DNA of 49,540 bases from Oscillospiraceae bacterium (GCA_021629085.1 JAJXRJ010000013.1:1-49540); one strand, 5' to 3'; numbered from the stretch's first letter, positions 16,872-24,739 are shown. Made by a program: numbers and translations. The notes: a model not told the origin generated them from the letters alone.

Positions 16872-16968
16872 GTTTTACATCGAGCCTTCCGGTAATGGTT
16901 TTTCAACCTCCGTATTTCCATTCACTTTACGCGGGCAGAAATTTTTTTGCATTTTTTAGAAAAAAGGA

Positions 16969-17020
16969 TTGACATTTTTGAAATATATGAATATAATAAT
17001 ATATGAACAATAATTCATAT
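16969..17020 (+). promoter_or_regulatory. Consensus sigma-A promoter with ArsR/CadC-type operator
   Basis: TTGACA (16969-16974), 17-base spacer, TATAAT (16992-16997): a perfect consensus promoter. The inverted repeat ATATGAA-N6-TTCATAT (17001-17020) covers the expected transcription start and matches the form of SmtB/CadC/CzrA operators. Metal binding to the downstream sensor should relieve repression of the whole operon. Confidence 0.88.
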
Positions 17021-17036
17021 GATTGGAGGGGGAACC

Positions 17037-17399
17037 ATGAAGGACAAAAACGGCGTGGAACGCTGTGATTTTATTCACGCGCATGCGGACGTTGTAAAGA
17101 AGGTCAACAAAAAAATGCCGGAAGAGACGCTGCTGTATGATTTGGCGGAGCTGTTTAAAATTTTTGGCGACTCCACCCGCATTAAGATTTTGTACGTGTT
17201 GTTTGAGTCAGAAATGTGCGTGTGCGACATTGCCCAGCTTTTAAATATGACCCAGTCGGCCATTTCCCACCAGCTTCGGGTGCTAAAGCAGAGCAGCCTG
17301 GTAAAGAACCGGCGGGAGGGAAAAACCATTTTTTATTCGCTTGCAGACGCGCATGTGCGCACGATTTTAGGACAGGGAATGGAACATATTACAGAATAA
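17037..17399 (+). CDS. ArsR/SmtB-family metal-responsive repressor (CadC/CzrA-like)
   Basis: Winged-helix metal sensor of 120 residues. The ATG at 17037 is chosen because GGAGGGGG lies directly upstream and inside the longer frame. The core is FGDSTRIKILYVL plus the recognition helix MTQSAISHQLRVLK. Two metal sites are visible. An alpha-5 zinc site is formed by Asp104, His106, His117 and Glu120, with the 13-residue gap seen in CzrA. An alpha-3N-type site is Cys61-x-Cys63 with N-terminal Cys10, His14 and His16 as possible partners, as in CadC. Zn(II) and Cd(II) are therefore the likely inducers. First gene of the metal operon, with its own operator. Confidence 0.93.
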   Translation: MKDKNGVERCDFIHAHADVVKKVNKKMPEETLLYDLAELFKIFGDSTRIKILYVLFESEMCVCDIAQLLNMTQSAISHQLRVLKQSSLVKNRREGKTIFYSLADAHVRTILGQGMEHITE

Positions 17400-17412
17400 G
17401 GAGGCGTTTTTT

Positions 17413-17631
17413 GTGAAAAAACAATATAAACTGCTGGATTTAGACTGTGCAAACTGTGCCGCAAAAATGGAGGCGGCCATTAATAAAATTGACGGTGTGA
17501 ACAGCGCGGTGGTGAGCTTTATGGCGCAAAAACTCACTATAGATGCAGACGATGCGCGGTTTGAGCAAATTATGGCAGAGGTGAAAAAAATAATCCGGCG
17601 GGTGGAACCCGATTGCACGCTGGTATCGTAG
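17413..17631 (+). CDS. Free-standing heavy-metal-associated (HMA) domain protein
   Basis: Single HMA ferredoxin-like domain of 72 residues, with the metal-binding CANC motif at residues 12-15 (LDLDCANCAAKM). The P1B ATPase encoded next starts without an HMA domain, so this protein probably acts as the separated metal-binding domain or as a chaperone handing metal to the pump. The start is a GTG with GGAGG eight bases upstream (17400-17404). It sits 13 bases after the repressor gene and 12 bases before the ATPase start, clearly in one operon. Confidence 0.88.
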   Translation: MKKQYKLLDLDCANCAAKMEAAINKIDGVNSAVVSFMAQKLTIDADDARFEQIMAEVKKIIRRVEPDCTLVS

Positions 17632-17643
17632 GAGGTGGCGGTA

Positions 17644-19524
17644 TTGAGTAAAAAGCAAACCACCATGCTGGTAAGGATTATCATCAGTGCGGTGCTTCTT
17701 ATTTGTGCCGCACTCATTCCCGCTGAGGGGCTCCTTCGGTTACTACTATTTTTGGTGCCGTTTTTTATCATCGGCTACGATGTGCTGCTAAAAGCTGTGC
17801 GCAATATTTTTCGCGGGCAGGTATTTGATGAGAATTTTCTCATGTCCATTGCCACCATCGGCGCATTTGCTATTGGAGAATACCCCGAGGCCGCTGCGGT
17901 TATGCTATTTTACCAGGTGGGCGAGCTGTTTCAAAGCTATGCGGTGGGGCGGTCGCGCCGCTCCATTGCAAACCTTATGGACATCCGGCCCGACTATGCG
18001 AATGTGGAACGGGACGGTGTGCTTAAGCGTGTGGAGCCCGAAACGGTGAAGGTGGGTGAGACCATCACGGTAAAGCCGGGCGAGCGGATTGCGCTTGACG
18101 GCACGGTAATTTCAGGCAGTTCTACACTAAACACTGCAGCGCTCACCGGCGAATCAGTGCCGCGTGAGGTGACCATAGGCGAGCAGGTTATCAGCGGGTG
18201 CATCAACCTAAGCGGCGTGCTGAAAGTACGGGTAGATAAGGAATTTTTTGATTCCACCGTTTCAAAAATTCTCGATCTGGTGGAAAACGCCAGCGCGAAA
18301 AAGGCCAAAGCCGAGCACTTTATTACCAAATTTGCACGGGTGTATACCCCGGCAGTGGTCATTTGTGCCGCACTGCTTGCGCTCATCCCGCCGCTGGTTT
18401 TAAGCGGCGGCTGGGCAGATTGGCTGCACCGCGCGCTCCTCTTTTTGGTTATCTCCTGCCCGTGCGCGTTGGTCATTTCCGTCCCGCTGAGCTTTTTTGG
18501 CGGCATTGGCGGCGCGTCTAAGGGCGGCATTTTAGTAAAGGGCGGCAACTATTTAGAAGCACTCTCGAAGGTGGATACGGTAGTGTTTGACAAAACCGGT
18601 ACGCTCACCAAAGGCACGTTTGAAGTGACGGCGGTACATCCCGATGCGGTTTCTGAAGAACAGCTTTTGGAGTATGCCGCGGCGGCGGAACGGTATTCCG
18701 ACCATCCCATCTCCCTTTCGCTCAAGGCGGCATATGGGAAAGACCTCACAAAGGTGCATGTCACAGAGGCAGAGGAAACCGCGGGGTTTGGCGTCCGCGC
18801 GGTTGTAGAAGGCAAAACCGTTCATGCCGGCAACGCAAAGTGGATGGAACGCATTGGTGTACCGGCGCGGGATTGCCATTTGACTGGTACTGTGGTACAC
18901 GTTGCGGTGGATGGGCAATATGCCGGGCACATTGTGATATCGGATGAAATTAAGCCAGAGGCAGCAGACGCAATTTTGGCTCTGCGTGCAGCGGGCGTGA
19001 AGCAGACGGTCATGCTGACCGGTGATGTGCAGGCTGTGGGCCAGGACGTGGCAAACAAGCTTGGCATTGACAAGGTGTATGCAGGCCTGCTGCCCGAAGA
19101 CAAGGTGAAAAAGGTGGAAGAACTTCTAAAACAGCAAGAAAGCGCGGGCTGCCTCGCGTTTGTGGGCGACGGCGTCAACGATGCGCCGGTGCTGTCGCGC
19201 GCAGACATTGGCATTGCCATGGGCGCGCTTGGTTCAGACGCGGCAATTGAAGCGGCGGACGTGGTGCTTATGGACGACAATCCTTTAAAAATTGCGGCAG
19301 CCATTTCCCTTTCCCGGCGCACGCTTAAAATTGTAAGGCAAAACATTGTGTTCGCGCTGGGCGTGAAGCTATTGGTGCTTATTTTGGGGGCATGCGGCGT
19401 GGCGACCATGTGGGAGGCAGTCTTTGCCGATGTGGGCGTGTCGGTCATTGCCATTTTAAATGCAACCCGTGCGCTTCGAATAAAGGGGATTTTACATGCA
19501 ACGTCGAAGAAAACAGCAGGATAA
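17644..19524 (+). CDS. P1B-type Zn/Cd/Pb-exporting ATPase (ZntA/CadA family)
   Basis: Membrane pump of 626 residues exporting Zn(II)/Cd(II)/Pb(II) at the cost of ATP. The start is taken as TTG at 17644, eight bases after GGAGG (17631-17635), because the alternative GTG at 17635 overlaps that site. Visible motifs: actuator TGES near 168-171, metal-binding CPC at 272-274 in the sixth helix, phosphorylated Asp316 in DKTGTLTKG, the SDHP nucleotide-domain motif, GDGVNDAP, and a last helix pair with FADVG, whose Asp marks the zinc/cadmium P1B-2 subgroup. It lacks the usual N-terminal HMA domain, which is encoded separately just upstream. Confidence 0.94.
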   Translation: MSKKQTTMLVRIIISAVLLICAALIPAEGLLRLLLFLVPFFIIGYDVLLKAVRNIFRGQVFDENFLMSIATIGAFAIGEYPEAAAVMLFYQVGELFQSYAVGRSRRSIANLMDIRPDYANVERDGVLKRVEPETVKVGETITVKPGERIALDGTVISGSSTLNTAALTGESVPREVTIGEQVISGCINLSGVLKVRVDKEFFDSTVSKILDLVENASAKKAKAEHFITKFARVYTPAVVICAALLALIPPLVLSGGWADWLHRALLFLVISCPCALVISVPLSFFGGIGGASKGGILVKGGNYLEALSKVDTVVFDKTGTLTKGTFEVTAVHPDAVSEEQLLEYAAAAERYSDHPISLSLKAAYGKDLTKVHVTEAEETAGFGVRAVVEGKTVHAGNAKWMERIGVPARDCHLTGTVVHVAVDGQYAGHIVISDEIKPEAADAILALRAAGVKQTVMLTGDVQAVGQDVANKLGIDKVYAGLLPEDKVKKVEELLKQQESAGCLAFVGDGVNDAPVLSRADIGIAMGALGSDAAIEAADVVLMDDNPLKIAAAISLSRRTLKIVRQNIVFALGVKLLVLILGACGVATMWEAVFADVGVSVIAILNATRALRIKGILHATSKKTAG

Positions 19525-19539
19525 AAAGGAGGAATGCGT

Positions 19540-20331
19540 GTGGATGCAATTTTATGGGCGGCGGCTGGCACAGGGTTTGCCTTTTTGATGACAGCGCTTG
19601 GCGCGTCAGTTGTGTTTTTTTTCCGAAAGCAACTCAATGCGAATGTGCAGCGGGTATTTTTGGGATTTGCGGCTGGTGTGATGATCGCCGCCTCCATCTG
19701 GTCGCTGCTCATTCCGGCCATCCAAGAGGCGGAAGCGGCTGGACAGATTGGCTGGATTCCCGCAGCGGGAGGGTTTGTGCTGGGCGTGGCATTTTTAATG
19801 CTCATGGACGTCATTTTGCCCCATCTGCATCCTGGATCCAAAACGCCGGAGGGGGCGCATTCACACCTGAAGCGTACCACGCTTTTGGTATTTGCCGTCA
19901 CCTTACACAACATCCCCGAGGGCATGGCGGCCGGCCTTTCATTTGCACTGGCGGCACAGCACGGCAATGACCCTGCGATGTACGCATCTGCAATGGCGCT
20001 TGCCATTGGCCTTGGTATTCAAAACTTCCCAGAGGGGGCGGCGATTTCACTGCCGCTTCGGCGGGAGGGGATGCGCGCCGGCAAGGCATTTTTGCTGGGT
20101 GGCCTGTCAGGCATTGTAGAGCCCATTTTTGGTGTTTTAACCGTACTTTTGATGGGCAGCATTGCGCCGTTCATGCCGTGGCTTCTCTCATTTGCGGCGG
20201 GCGCCATGCTATATGTAGTGGTAGAAGAGCTCATCCCTGAGGCGCATTTGGGAGAGCATTCGCATTCTGGCACACTGGGCGTAATGGCAGGATTTTTAGC
20301 TATGATGATTTTAGACGTGGCGCTGGGATAA
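19540..20331 (+). CDS. ZIP-family divalent metal transporter
   Basis: Integral membrane protein of 264 residues with about eight helices. The two signature segments HNIPEGMAAGLS and QNFPEGAAISLP carry the His/Asn/Glu residues that form the metal path in ZIP proteins. The GTG at 19540 is preferred, seven bases after AGGAGG; an ATG at 19534 lies one base from it. It follows the exporter gene by 15 bases. ZIP proteins normally bring zinc or iron into the cytoplasm, so its place under an efflux-type repressor is odd. It may work in reverse, act on another metal, or balance the pool. Confidence 0.9.
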   Translation: MDAILWAAAGTGFAFLMTALGASVVFFFRKQLNANVQRVFLGFAAGVMIAASIWSLLIPAIQEAEAAGQIGWIPAAGGFVLGVAFLMLMDVILPHLHPGSKTPEGAHSHLKRTTLLVFAVTLHNIPEGMAAGLSFALAAQHGNDPAMYASAMALAIGLGIQNFPEGAAISLPLRREGMRAGKAFLLGGLSGIVEPIFGVLTVLLMGSIAPFMPWLLSFAAGAMLYVVVEELIPEAHLGEHSHSGTLGVMAGFLAMMILDVALG

Positions 20332-20335
20332 ACAT

Positions 20336-20380
20336 AAAATATGCGTGCGGCAACCTGTTTGCGCACGCATATTTTATTAT
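20336..20380 (+). terminator. Terminator of the metal operon
   Basis: Fourteen-base perfect stem (20336-20349 with 20362-20375) whose 3' arm ends in a T-rich stretch, five bases after the ZIP stop codon. Confidence 0.88.
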
Positions 20381-20461
20381 GATCATCCGAGCATTACGTT
20401 TTGCACCATAGTATGATTTTGTGATCCGCTTGGCCTTGGCGGCAGGGATGTTCAAACGTAG

Positions 20462-20530
20462 AAAAAAAGCGCCGCACATGATGATATGCGGCGCCAGTAT
20501 GTTGGCAGGACGGAAAATGTTTTCCGTCCT
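20462..20530 (-). terminator. Two hairpins in a gene-free stretch; one reads as a leftward terminator
   Basis: The 361 bases between the ZIP gene and the small protein gene (20332-20692) hold no gene I can support. GCGCCGCA/TGCGGCGC (20469-20476 with 20487-20494) is followed on the minus strand by a run of T, so it can end leftward transcripts from the 20693 gene. A second inverted repeat, AGGACGGAAAA/TTTTCCGTCCT (20507-20517 with 20520-20530), has only two bases between its arms, more like a protein-binding palindrome than a stable hairpin. Confidence 0.55.
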
Positions 20531-20692
20531 TACAGGGTGGATATTCGTACAATACAGTACGTTTTTAAAAAACATGCATATCAGCCCTGTCAAAACTAGT
20601 GTATGTCAGTCTTCTATTTTTATAAGCGGAAATGATTGGAAACATCGTTTGGCTGAAAAGTGGATTACAAAGTACAGGATGTACATTACAAA

Positions 20693-20863
20693 TCAGGGCG
20701 CTTTTAAACCGTCGATCACTGCCTGGTAAAAATCGCTGATTTGTTTGGCGTTAAAAGCATTCCACAGTTCAATGTGTTCTGGTGAAGCAGATTTTCGGGT
20801 TTGAATTAAGCGAAGCTCAATCGCTTTTAACGTAATTTGCAGCGCAATTTCATCATTCGACAC
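20693..20863 (-). CDS. Small conserved-looking protein of unknown function (56 residues)
   Basis: The short frame MSNDEIALQITLKAIELRLI... starts at a GTG seven bases after a full AAGGAGGT, which is the main evidence that it is translated. The product is amphipathic and helical, with no membrane segment or metal motif; the end reads AKQISDFYQAVIDGLKAP. I do not recognise the family. It lies alone between the metal operon and the collagen-like gene, read leftward. The longer frame upstream of the GTG has no ribosome binding site. Confidence 0.6.
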   Translation of the reverse strand: MSNDEIALQITLKAIELRLIQTRKSASPEHIELWNAFNAKQISDFYQAVIDGLKAP

Positions 20864-20997
20864 AAGCTTGACCTCCTTTTTGAACGTGCGTCCAAACTCT
20901 ATGTCTATGGTAACAGGAAAAAACGGAATTTTCAAAAGAAGATATGCGTAATAAATGCGTATTTTCACGTATTTTTAAAATTTATACTGTATTTTGC

Positions 20998-21029
20998 AAA
21001 AAAGGAGAAGCAGATGCTTCTCCTTTTTT
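20998..21029. terminator. Terminator of the collagen-like gene
   Basis: Perfect 14-base stem (20998-21011 with 21016-21029), a four-base loop and six A/T pairs at the base. It is 24 bases after the leftward stop at 21054 and could also act on the other strand. Confidence 0.88.
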
Positions 21030-21053
21030 CAATTGATGACTGTGGATTTGTGC

Positions 21054-21878
21054 TTATCTGCTGAGGATTTCCGCCTTGCAGGTGGAAACAAATGTCGGCG
21101 TGCTATTATTGGGTCCAACCACAACTACCATACCATATTCACTGCGAACGATACTGCCGTTTGCAACGGTTTGACCGCCTGCATTGACATTCACACCAGT
21201 AGTTCCCACTGGAAGATAGCTCTGGATGGCGTTTACGCAGTCTGCCCCGCAGCCTGTGGGGCGCGGTGAGGGAGCGGGAAGATACGTGATGGCATTGTTA
21301 TACGTTGCACTGGTAATTTTGACAGAAGCAATCCGGCAAAGTGAGATTGCTTCTTGCGCAACACCTTGTTTATTGACAAGCTGCAGCAGCCCCGAATTCG
21401 GATTGGAGTCCGGGCCAGGCAGCAAGGATCCGGGCCGGCCGCTTGCATTGTTGCCGCTTTCCATTGCAATGACAATGGTATCATCTGGATATAGCGTGAT
21501 AATTTGTTGTAAAACATGGCGCATTTGCTGCACACAGAAGCACGAAACCGCATCGCTGTCACTGCCGGTCGGGCCTGTAGCACCCGTAGGGCCGGTGGGA
21601 CCAGTTGCGCCTGTGATGCCCGTACCGGTAGGGCCAGTGGGGCCGGTGGGACCAGTTGCGCCTGTGATGCCCGTGCCGGTAGGGCCTGTAGCACCCGTAG
21701 GGCCGGTGGGGCCAGTTGCGCCTGTGATGCCCGTGCCGGTGGGGCCAGTGGGGCCGGTAGGGCCTGTAGCACCCGTAGGCCCAGTCGGGCCTGTTGCACC
21801 GCGTTTACAGCAGCATTTCCGCTTGGGCATATGACATTGGTCGCAGGCAGGAGATAAATTAAAATCAAATATTTTCAT
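21054..21878 (-). CDS. Collagen-like (Gly-X-Thr) protein, probable spore-surface BclA-type protein
   Basis: Protein of 274 residues. The ATG at 21878 is chosen, eight bases after AAAGGAG; the longer frame begins at a GTG inside that site. The N-terminus (26 residues) is Cys-rich (CDQCHMPKRKCCC). Residues 27-105 are an uninterrupted collagen-like run of mainly GPT, GAT and GIT triplets. Residues 106-274 form a C-terminal domain like the globular heads of bacterial collagen-like proteins. There is no signal peptide, as expected for a protein placed on the spore from the mother cell. Thr-rich collagen regions are the usual sites of O-glycosylation, and a glycosyltransferase gene lies 55 bases upstream. 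An exosporium or coat location is inference. Confidence 0.85.
   Translation of the reverse strand: MKIFDFNLSPACDQCHMPKRKCCCKRGATGPTGPTGATGPTGPTGPTGTGITGATGPTGPTGATGPTGTGITGATGPTGPTGPTGTGITGATGPTGPTGATGPTGSDSDAVSCFCVQQMRHVLQQIITLYPDDTIVIAMESGNNASGRPGSLLPGPDSNPNSGLLQLVNKQGVAQEAISLCRIASVKITSATYNNAITYLPAPSPRPTGCGADCVNAIQSYLPVGTTGVNVNAGGQTVANGSIVRSEYGMVVVVGPNNSTPTFVSTCKAEILSR
21564..21800. repeat. Tandem triplet-coding repeats of the collagen-like gene
   Basis: DNA encoding the Gly-X-Thr run. Units of 9 to about 54 bases recur with few changes (for example GATGPTGPTG blocks separated by TGTGIT), giving a nearly repetitive stretch. Such arrays change length by slippage or recombination between strains. 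Confidence 0.85.
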
Positions 21879-21933
21879 TTCATACACTCCTTTGTAGTTA
21901 TAGAGAGCCGGCAGATTGCCAAGCTATCTCAAT

Positions 21934-23034
21934 TCAATATATTCCAAATTGGCTCTCAGCGTGCTGGGCTTGGCTTTTAAAATATTCCAAGTTGTGTAAA
22001 TACGCCGGCGACGTTGGTCGAATTTTTCCTGCCCGCTCATTATATGCCTTGGCCGTTTCGTGCTCCCCAAGCTTATCATAGCAGACACACAGCTGTATGC
22101 AGGGCAAAAAGCCGTAACATTCTTCGCATAAAAAGCCGCCGCTTGTGTCGTTTCGCGGCAGTTTGAGCGCAAGCTCATACCAAAAGATGGCTGTGCTGTA
22201 CTTTTGCAGCTGCATGAGCATCCGTCCAATTTCACAGCAGATTTCCGCGCGTGGTGTATCGTAGTAAAATGCGTCTGTCAAAGCGGAAAGTGCGGCAAAA
22301 TAATCGCCGGTTTCCGCATAGCAGTAAGAGAGGATTTTACAGGCTTCAATGTTGTTTTCTACCCATCCTGCCCCCGATTTTAAAAATGTTTGCAGCATGT
22401 TTTTTGCGCTGTCATATTGCTTGTGATAGTATAGTTCCCTGCCGTAGTAAAATTGGTCACGGGGCGAGAGCAATACCCCGTCTGCAATCTGTTTTTCATA
22501 AATGCGCAGGTTTCGGTCTGTGTAGCTTACCTTCACCGATTTGTGTGTGACGGCAGCCTCGGAATAGACCACGCGTCCCGCAGGTGAAATCGCCTCGTGC
22601 ACCCGGCCTTCCCATAAAAAGCCCGCATGCAGGCGGATCAGCCGTTCCCGGTAAAATGAAAAAGTCGGATTTCCACTTTCGTCAAATGCTGTGTAATAGC
22701 GCATCATTACCATGTCGGCGGCATCGAACAGTGTCTCTTTTTGCGCAACAAATATCTGCCGGTCTGCAGGCATCAGCACGTCGTCCGCATCCAGCCAAAA
22801 GGCAAACTCCATTGTGGCTTTGGAAAATGAAAAATTGCGTGCAGCGGAAAAGTCGTCACACCATAAAAAATCATAGATTTTATCGGTAAACTGCGCGGCG
22901 ATTTGCTTGGTTTGGTCGCTGCTTCCCGTATCTACGATGACAATTTCATCCACTGCATCCCCTACGCTTTCTAGGCACCGTGCCAGCACTGCCGCCTCGT
23001 TTTTTACAATCATGCACAAGCTTATGGTTGCCAT
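21934..23034 (-). CDS. GT2-family glycosyltransferase with TPR-like C-terminus
   Basis: Cytoplasmic glycosyltransferase of 366 residues. GT-A domain at about 1-190: MATISLCMIVKNEA start, VDTGSSDQT, and the DxD-type metal motif in FWLDADD near residue 88. Residues of about 195-360 are helical repeats resembling TPRs (YYGRELYYHKQYDSAKNML, ILSYCYAETGDYFAAL). The ATG at 23034 has AAGGGG upstream, which sets aside a 22-residue extension. It is co-transcribed with the collagen-like gene, 55 bases before it. In Clostridioides difficile a glycosyltransferase gene (sgtA) likewise adjoins bclA3 and modifies it, so this enzyme probably glycosylates the Thr-rich collagen run. Confidence 0.88.
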   Translation of the reverse strand: MATISLCMIVKNEAAVLARCLESVGDAVDEIVIVDTGSSDQTKQIAAQFTDKIYDFLWCDDFSAARNFSFSKATMEFAFWLDADDVLMPADRQIFVAQKETLFDAADMVMMRYYTAFDESGNPTFSFYRERLIRLHAGFLWEGRVHEAISPAGRVVYSEAAVTHKSVKVSYTDRNLRIYEKQIADGVLLSPRDQFYYGRELYYHKQYDSAKNMLQTFLKSGAGWVENNIEACKILSYCYAETGDYFAALSALTDAFYYDTPRAEICCEIGRMLMQLQKYSTAIFWYELALKLPRNDTSGGFLCEECYGFLPCIQLCVCYDKLGEHETAKAYNERAGKIRPTSPAYLHNLEYFKSQAQHAESQFGIY

Positions 23035-23064
23035 ATAAATTCCCCTTTCAAATATTCCTTGTCT

Positions 23065-23092
23065 TAAGGTATGTGCGGATACCAAAAAACGT
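23065..23092 (-). promoter_or_regulatory. Candidate sigma-K promoter of the glycosyltransferase-collagen operon
   Basis: On the coding strand AC (23091-23092), a 17-base spacer and CATACCTTA (23065-23073) match the sigma-K pattern AC-N16/17-CATANNNTA, 30 bases before the ATG. This would place expression in the late mother cell, fitting a spore-surface role. The motif carries little information, so confidence is modest. Confidence 0.45.
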
Positions 23093-23196
23093 GCTGCCAT
23101 CCACAGCGAACAACCAAAAACCGCTTTGATGAAATTTCAGGACGTTTTTAAAAATGCAGGGATATTTTTTTAAAAAGAAGAACAAACTTTAAAAGA

Positions 23197-23214
23197 GATT
23201 TGATTGTACAAATC
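23197..23214. promoter_or_regulatory. Palindrome in front of the GPH symporter gene
   Basis: GATTTG-N6-CAAATC (23197-23214) ends 18 bases before the symporter ATG and just before its ribosome binding site. It could be an operator or a small translation-blocking hairpin. Confidence 0.35.
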
Positions 23215-23232
23215 ACGGGGAGGAAGGATATT

Positions 23233-24717
23233 ATGCCAAAAGAGAACCTGCCAGATGTCACATACCACAATGCAAAGCTGTGGCAAATCGGACTTTTTTC
23301 TTTGAACAACTGTGCCACCAACTTAGCACTGTTTTTGATGATGCAGTATTCCTATTTCACACAAAATGTATTAGGGCTTGCAGCAGTGGTGGTAGGGGCG
23401 ATTGCAACTGCCACCCGGATTTTTGACGGTGTCACCGACCCCATTATCGGTTTTTTTGTGGATAAGACAAACAGCCGGTTTGGCAGGTTCCGGCCGTTTA
23501 TGCTCATTGGCAACCTCATCATTATTGGGTGTATGATTGGCATTTTTTGCACACCGCAGTCGTTTGGCGCAACGGCGCGCTACATCTACACGACAGTGCT
23601 GTATTTTTTGTATGTCATCGGCTACACCTGCCAAACCATCTGTACCAAGGCGGGACAGGCCGTTTTGACCAACAACCCCAAGCAGCGTCCAATTTTTTCG
23701 GGGTTTGACGGCGTACTCACGCAGCTTGCCAATATGCTGGTGCCGCTTTTAATTACCACGATTTTGGCGCAGCGCTATTCTGTGGGCGACTACGCGCCGG
23801 ACAAGGGGCTTATCAATCCCGATATGTGGCGAACAGCCGTGTTCATTATCAGCGGTATCTCGTTTGTGTTTACCATTCTTGCCATGATTGGCATTTCGCA
23901 AAAAGACCGTCCAAAATATTACAATGCCGGGGACAACCGCCAAAAAGTCCGGTTCAGCGACTATTTGGAAATCATCGGGCACAACCGCCCCATCCAGATG
24001 CTCATCATCTCAGCGGCCACCGACAAGCTGGGCCAGCTTTTGATGACCGGCGTAATGACCTATGTATTTGCCAATTTGTTGCTGGATGTAACCTTGCAAG
24101 GCATTTTTTCCTCTGTGCTCACCATCCCGCTCATTGTCATCTCGGTTGGCGGCGTATTTCTCGCCCGCCGGCTGGGGCTCAAAAAGACATTTATGATTGG
24201 CACCTGGGGCTCCATGATTGCACTTGCCGCCATGTTTTTGGTGCGGCCAAACCCCAGCGCGCCCTGGATTTTTCTCACGCTGTTTCTCATACAAAAATGT
24301 GTTGCCAGCATGGGAAGCGCGGCGGTTATCCCCATGATTGCCGACTGTACAGACTATGAAACCTATCGCAGCGGCCGGTTTGTGCCCAGCATGATGGGCA
24401 CCATGTTTTCGTTTATCGACAAGATGATTTCATCAGCATCCACACTGCTTGTGGGCATTGCGCTGGCGGCGGTGGGGGTGGGGCATGTGGTCATCACACC
24501 CAACCAGCCGGTGTCCGGCGCGTTTGATACTGCCATTTTGAGCCTGTTTTGCATTGTGCCCTTTTTGGGGCATGTCGCGTCTGTGATTGCCATGCGGTTT
24601 TACAAATTAGACGCCAAAGAGATGGAGCACATTCAAAAAGAGCTGGCCGAGCGGCACGAAAAACAATCGTCCAAAGGGCCGGATGGTGCAAAAGGCCGGC
24701 CCATGATGGATCCATAA
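23233..24717 (+). CDS. GPH-family sugar:cation symporter (MFS-like)
   Basis: Membrane transporter of 494 residues with about 12 helices. The GPH signature is clear: DGVTDPIIGFFVDKTNSRFG after helix 2, followed by RFRPFMLIG. Family members (XynB/XylP, MelB, UidB types) import xylosides, galactosides or glucuronides with H+ or Na+. The ATG at 23233 is chosen because GGGGAGGAAGG lies upstream. The C-terminal tail is charged and cytoplasmic. It forms an operon with the GH3 gene 22 bases downstream, so it probably imports that enzyme's substrate: either xylan-type oligosaccharides or amino-sugar disaccharides. Confidence 0.9.
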   Translation: MPKENLPDVTYHNAKLWQIGLFSLNNCATNLALFLMMQYSYFTQNVLGLAAVVVGAIATATRIFDGVTDPIIGFFVDKTNSRFGRFRPFMLIGNLIIIGCMIGIFCTPQSFGATARYIYTTVLYFLYVIGYTCQTICTKAGQAVLTNNPKQRPIFSGFDGVLTQLANMLVPLLITTILAQRYSVGDYAPDKGLINPDMWRTAVFIISGISFVFTILAMIGISQKDRPKYYNAGDNRQKVRFSDYLEIIGHNRPIQMLIISAATDKLGQLLMTGVMTYVFANLLLDVTLQGIFSSVLTIPLIVISVGGVFLARRLGLKKTFMIGTWGSMIALAAMFLVRPNPSAPWIFLTLFLIQKCVASMGSAAVIPMIADCTDYETYRSGRFVPSMMGTMFSFIDKMISSASTLLVGIALAAVGVGHVVITPNQPVSGAFDTAILSLFCIVPFLGHVASVIAMRFYKLDAKEMEHIQKELAERHEKQSSKGPDGAKGRPMMDP

Positions 24718-24739
24718 TTTAGGGGAAGGAAGGATTTTT

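Noticed and set aside
18822..20006. Long minus-strand frame of 394 codons across the ATPase and ZIP genes
   Set aside because: It is antisense to two clear genes with intact catalytic motifs, and its Ser/Ala/Thr-rich composition is typical of a shadow frame of high-GC codons.
20421..20729. Plus-strand 102-codon frame after the metal operon
   Set aside because: It covers two strong hairpins, has no ribosome binding site and shows no protein-like composition.
21564..21800. CRISPR-like periodic repeats
   Set aside because: The period is 9 to 54 bases with no spacers. The repeats are in frame and encode collagen triplets.
21226..21834. Plus-strand frame of Val-Gly-Pro repeats opposite the collagen-like gene
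   Set aside because: It is the complement of Gly-X-Thr codons. There is no ribosome binding site, and the minus-strand gene has one plus a matching terminator.
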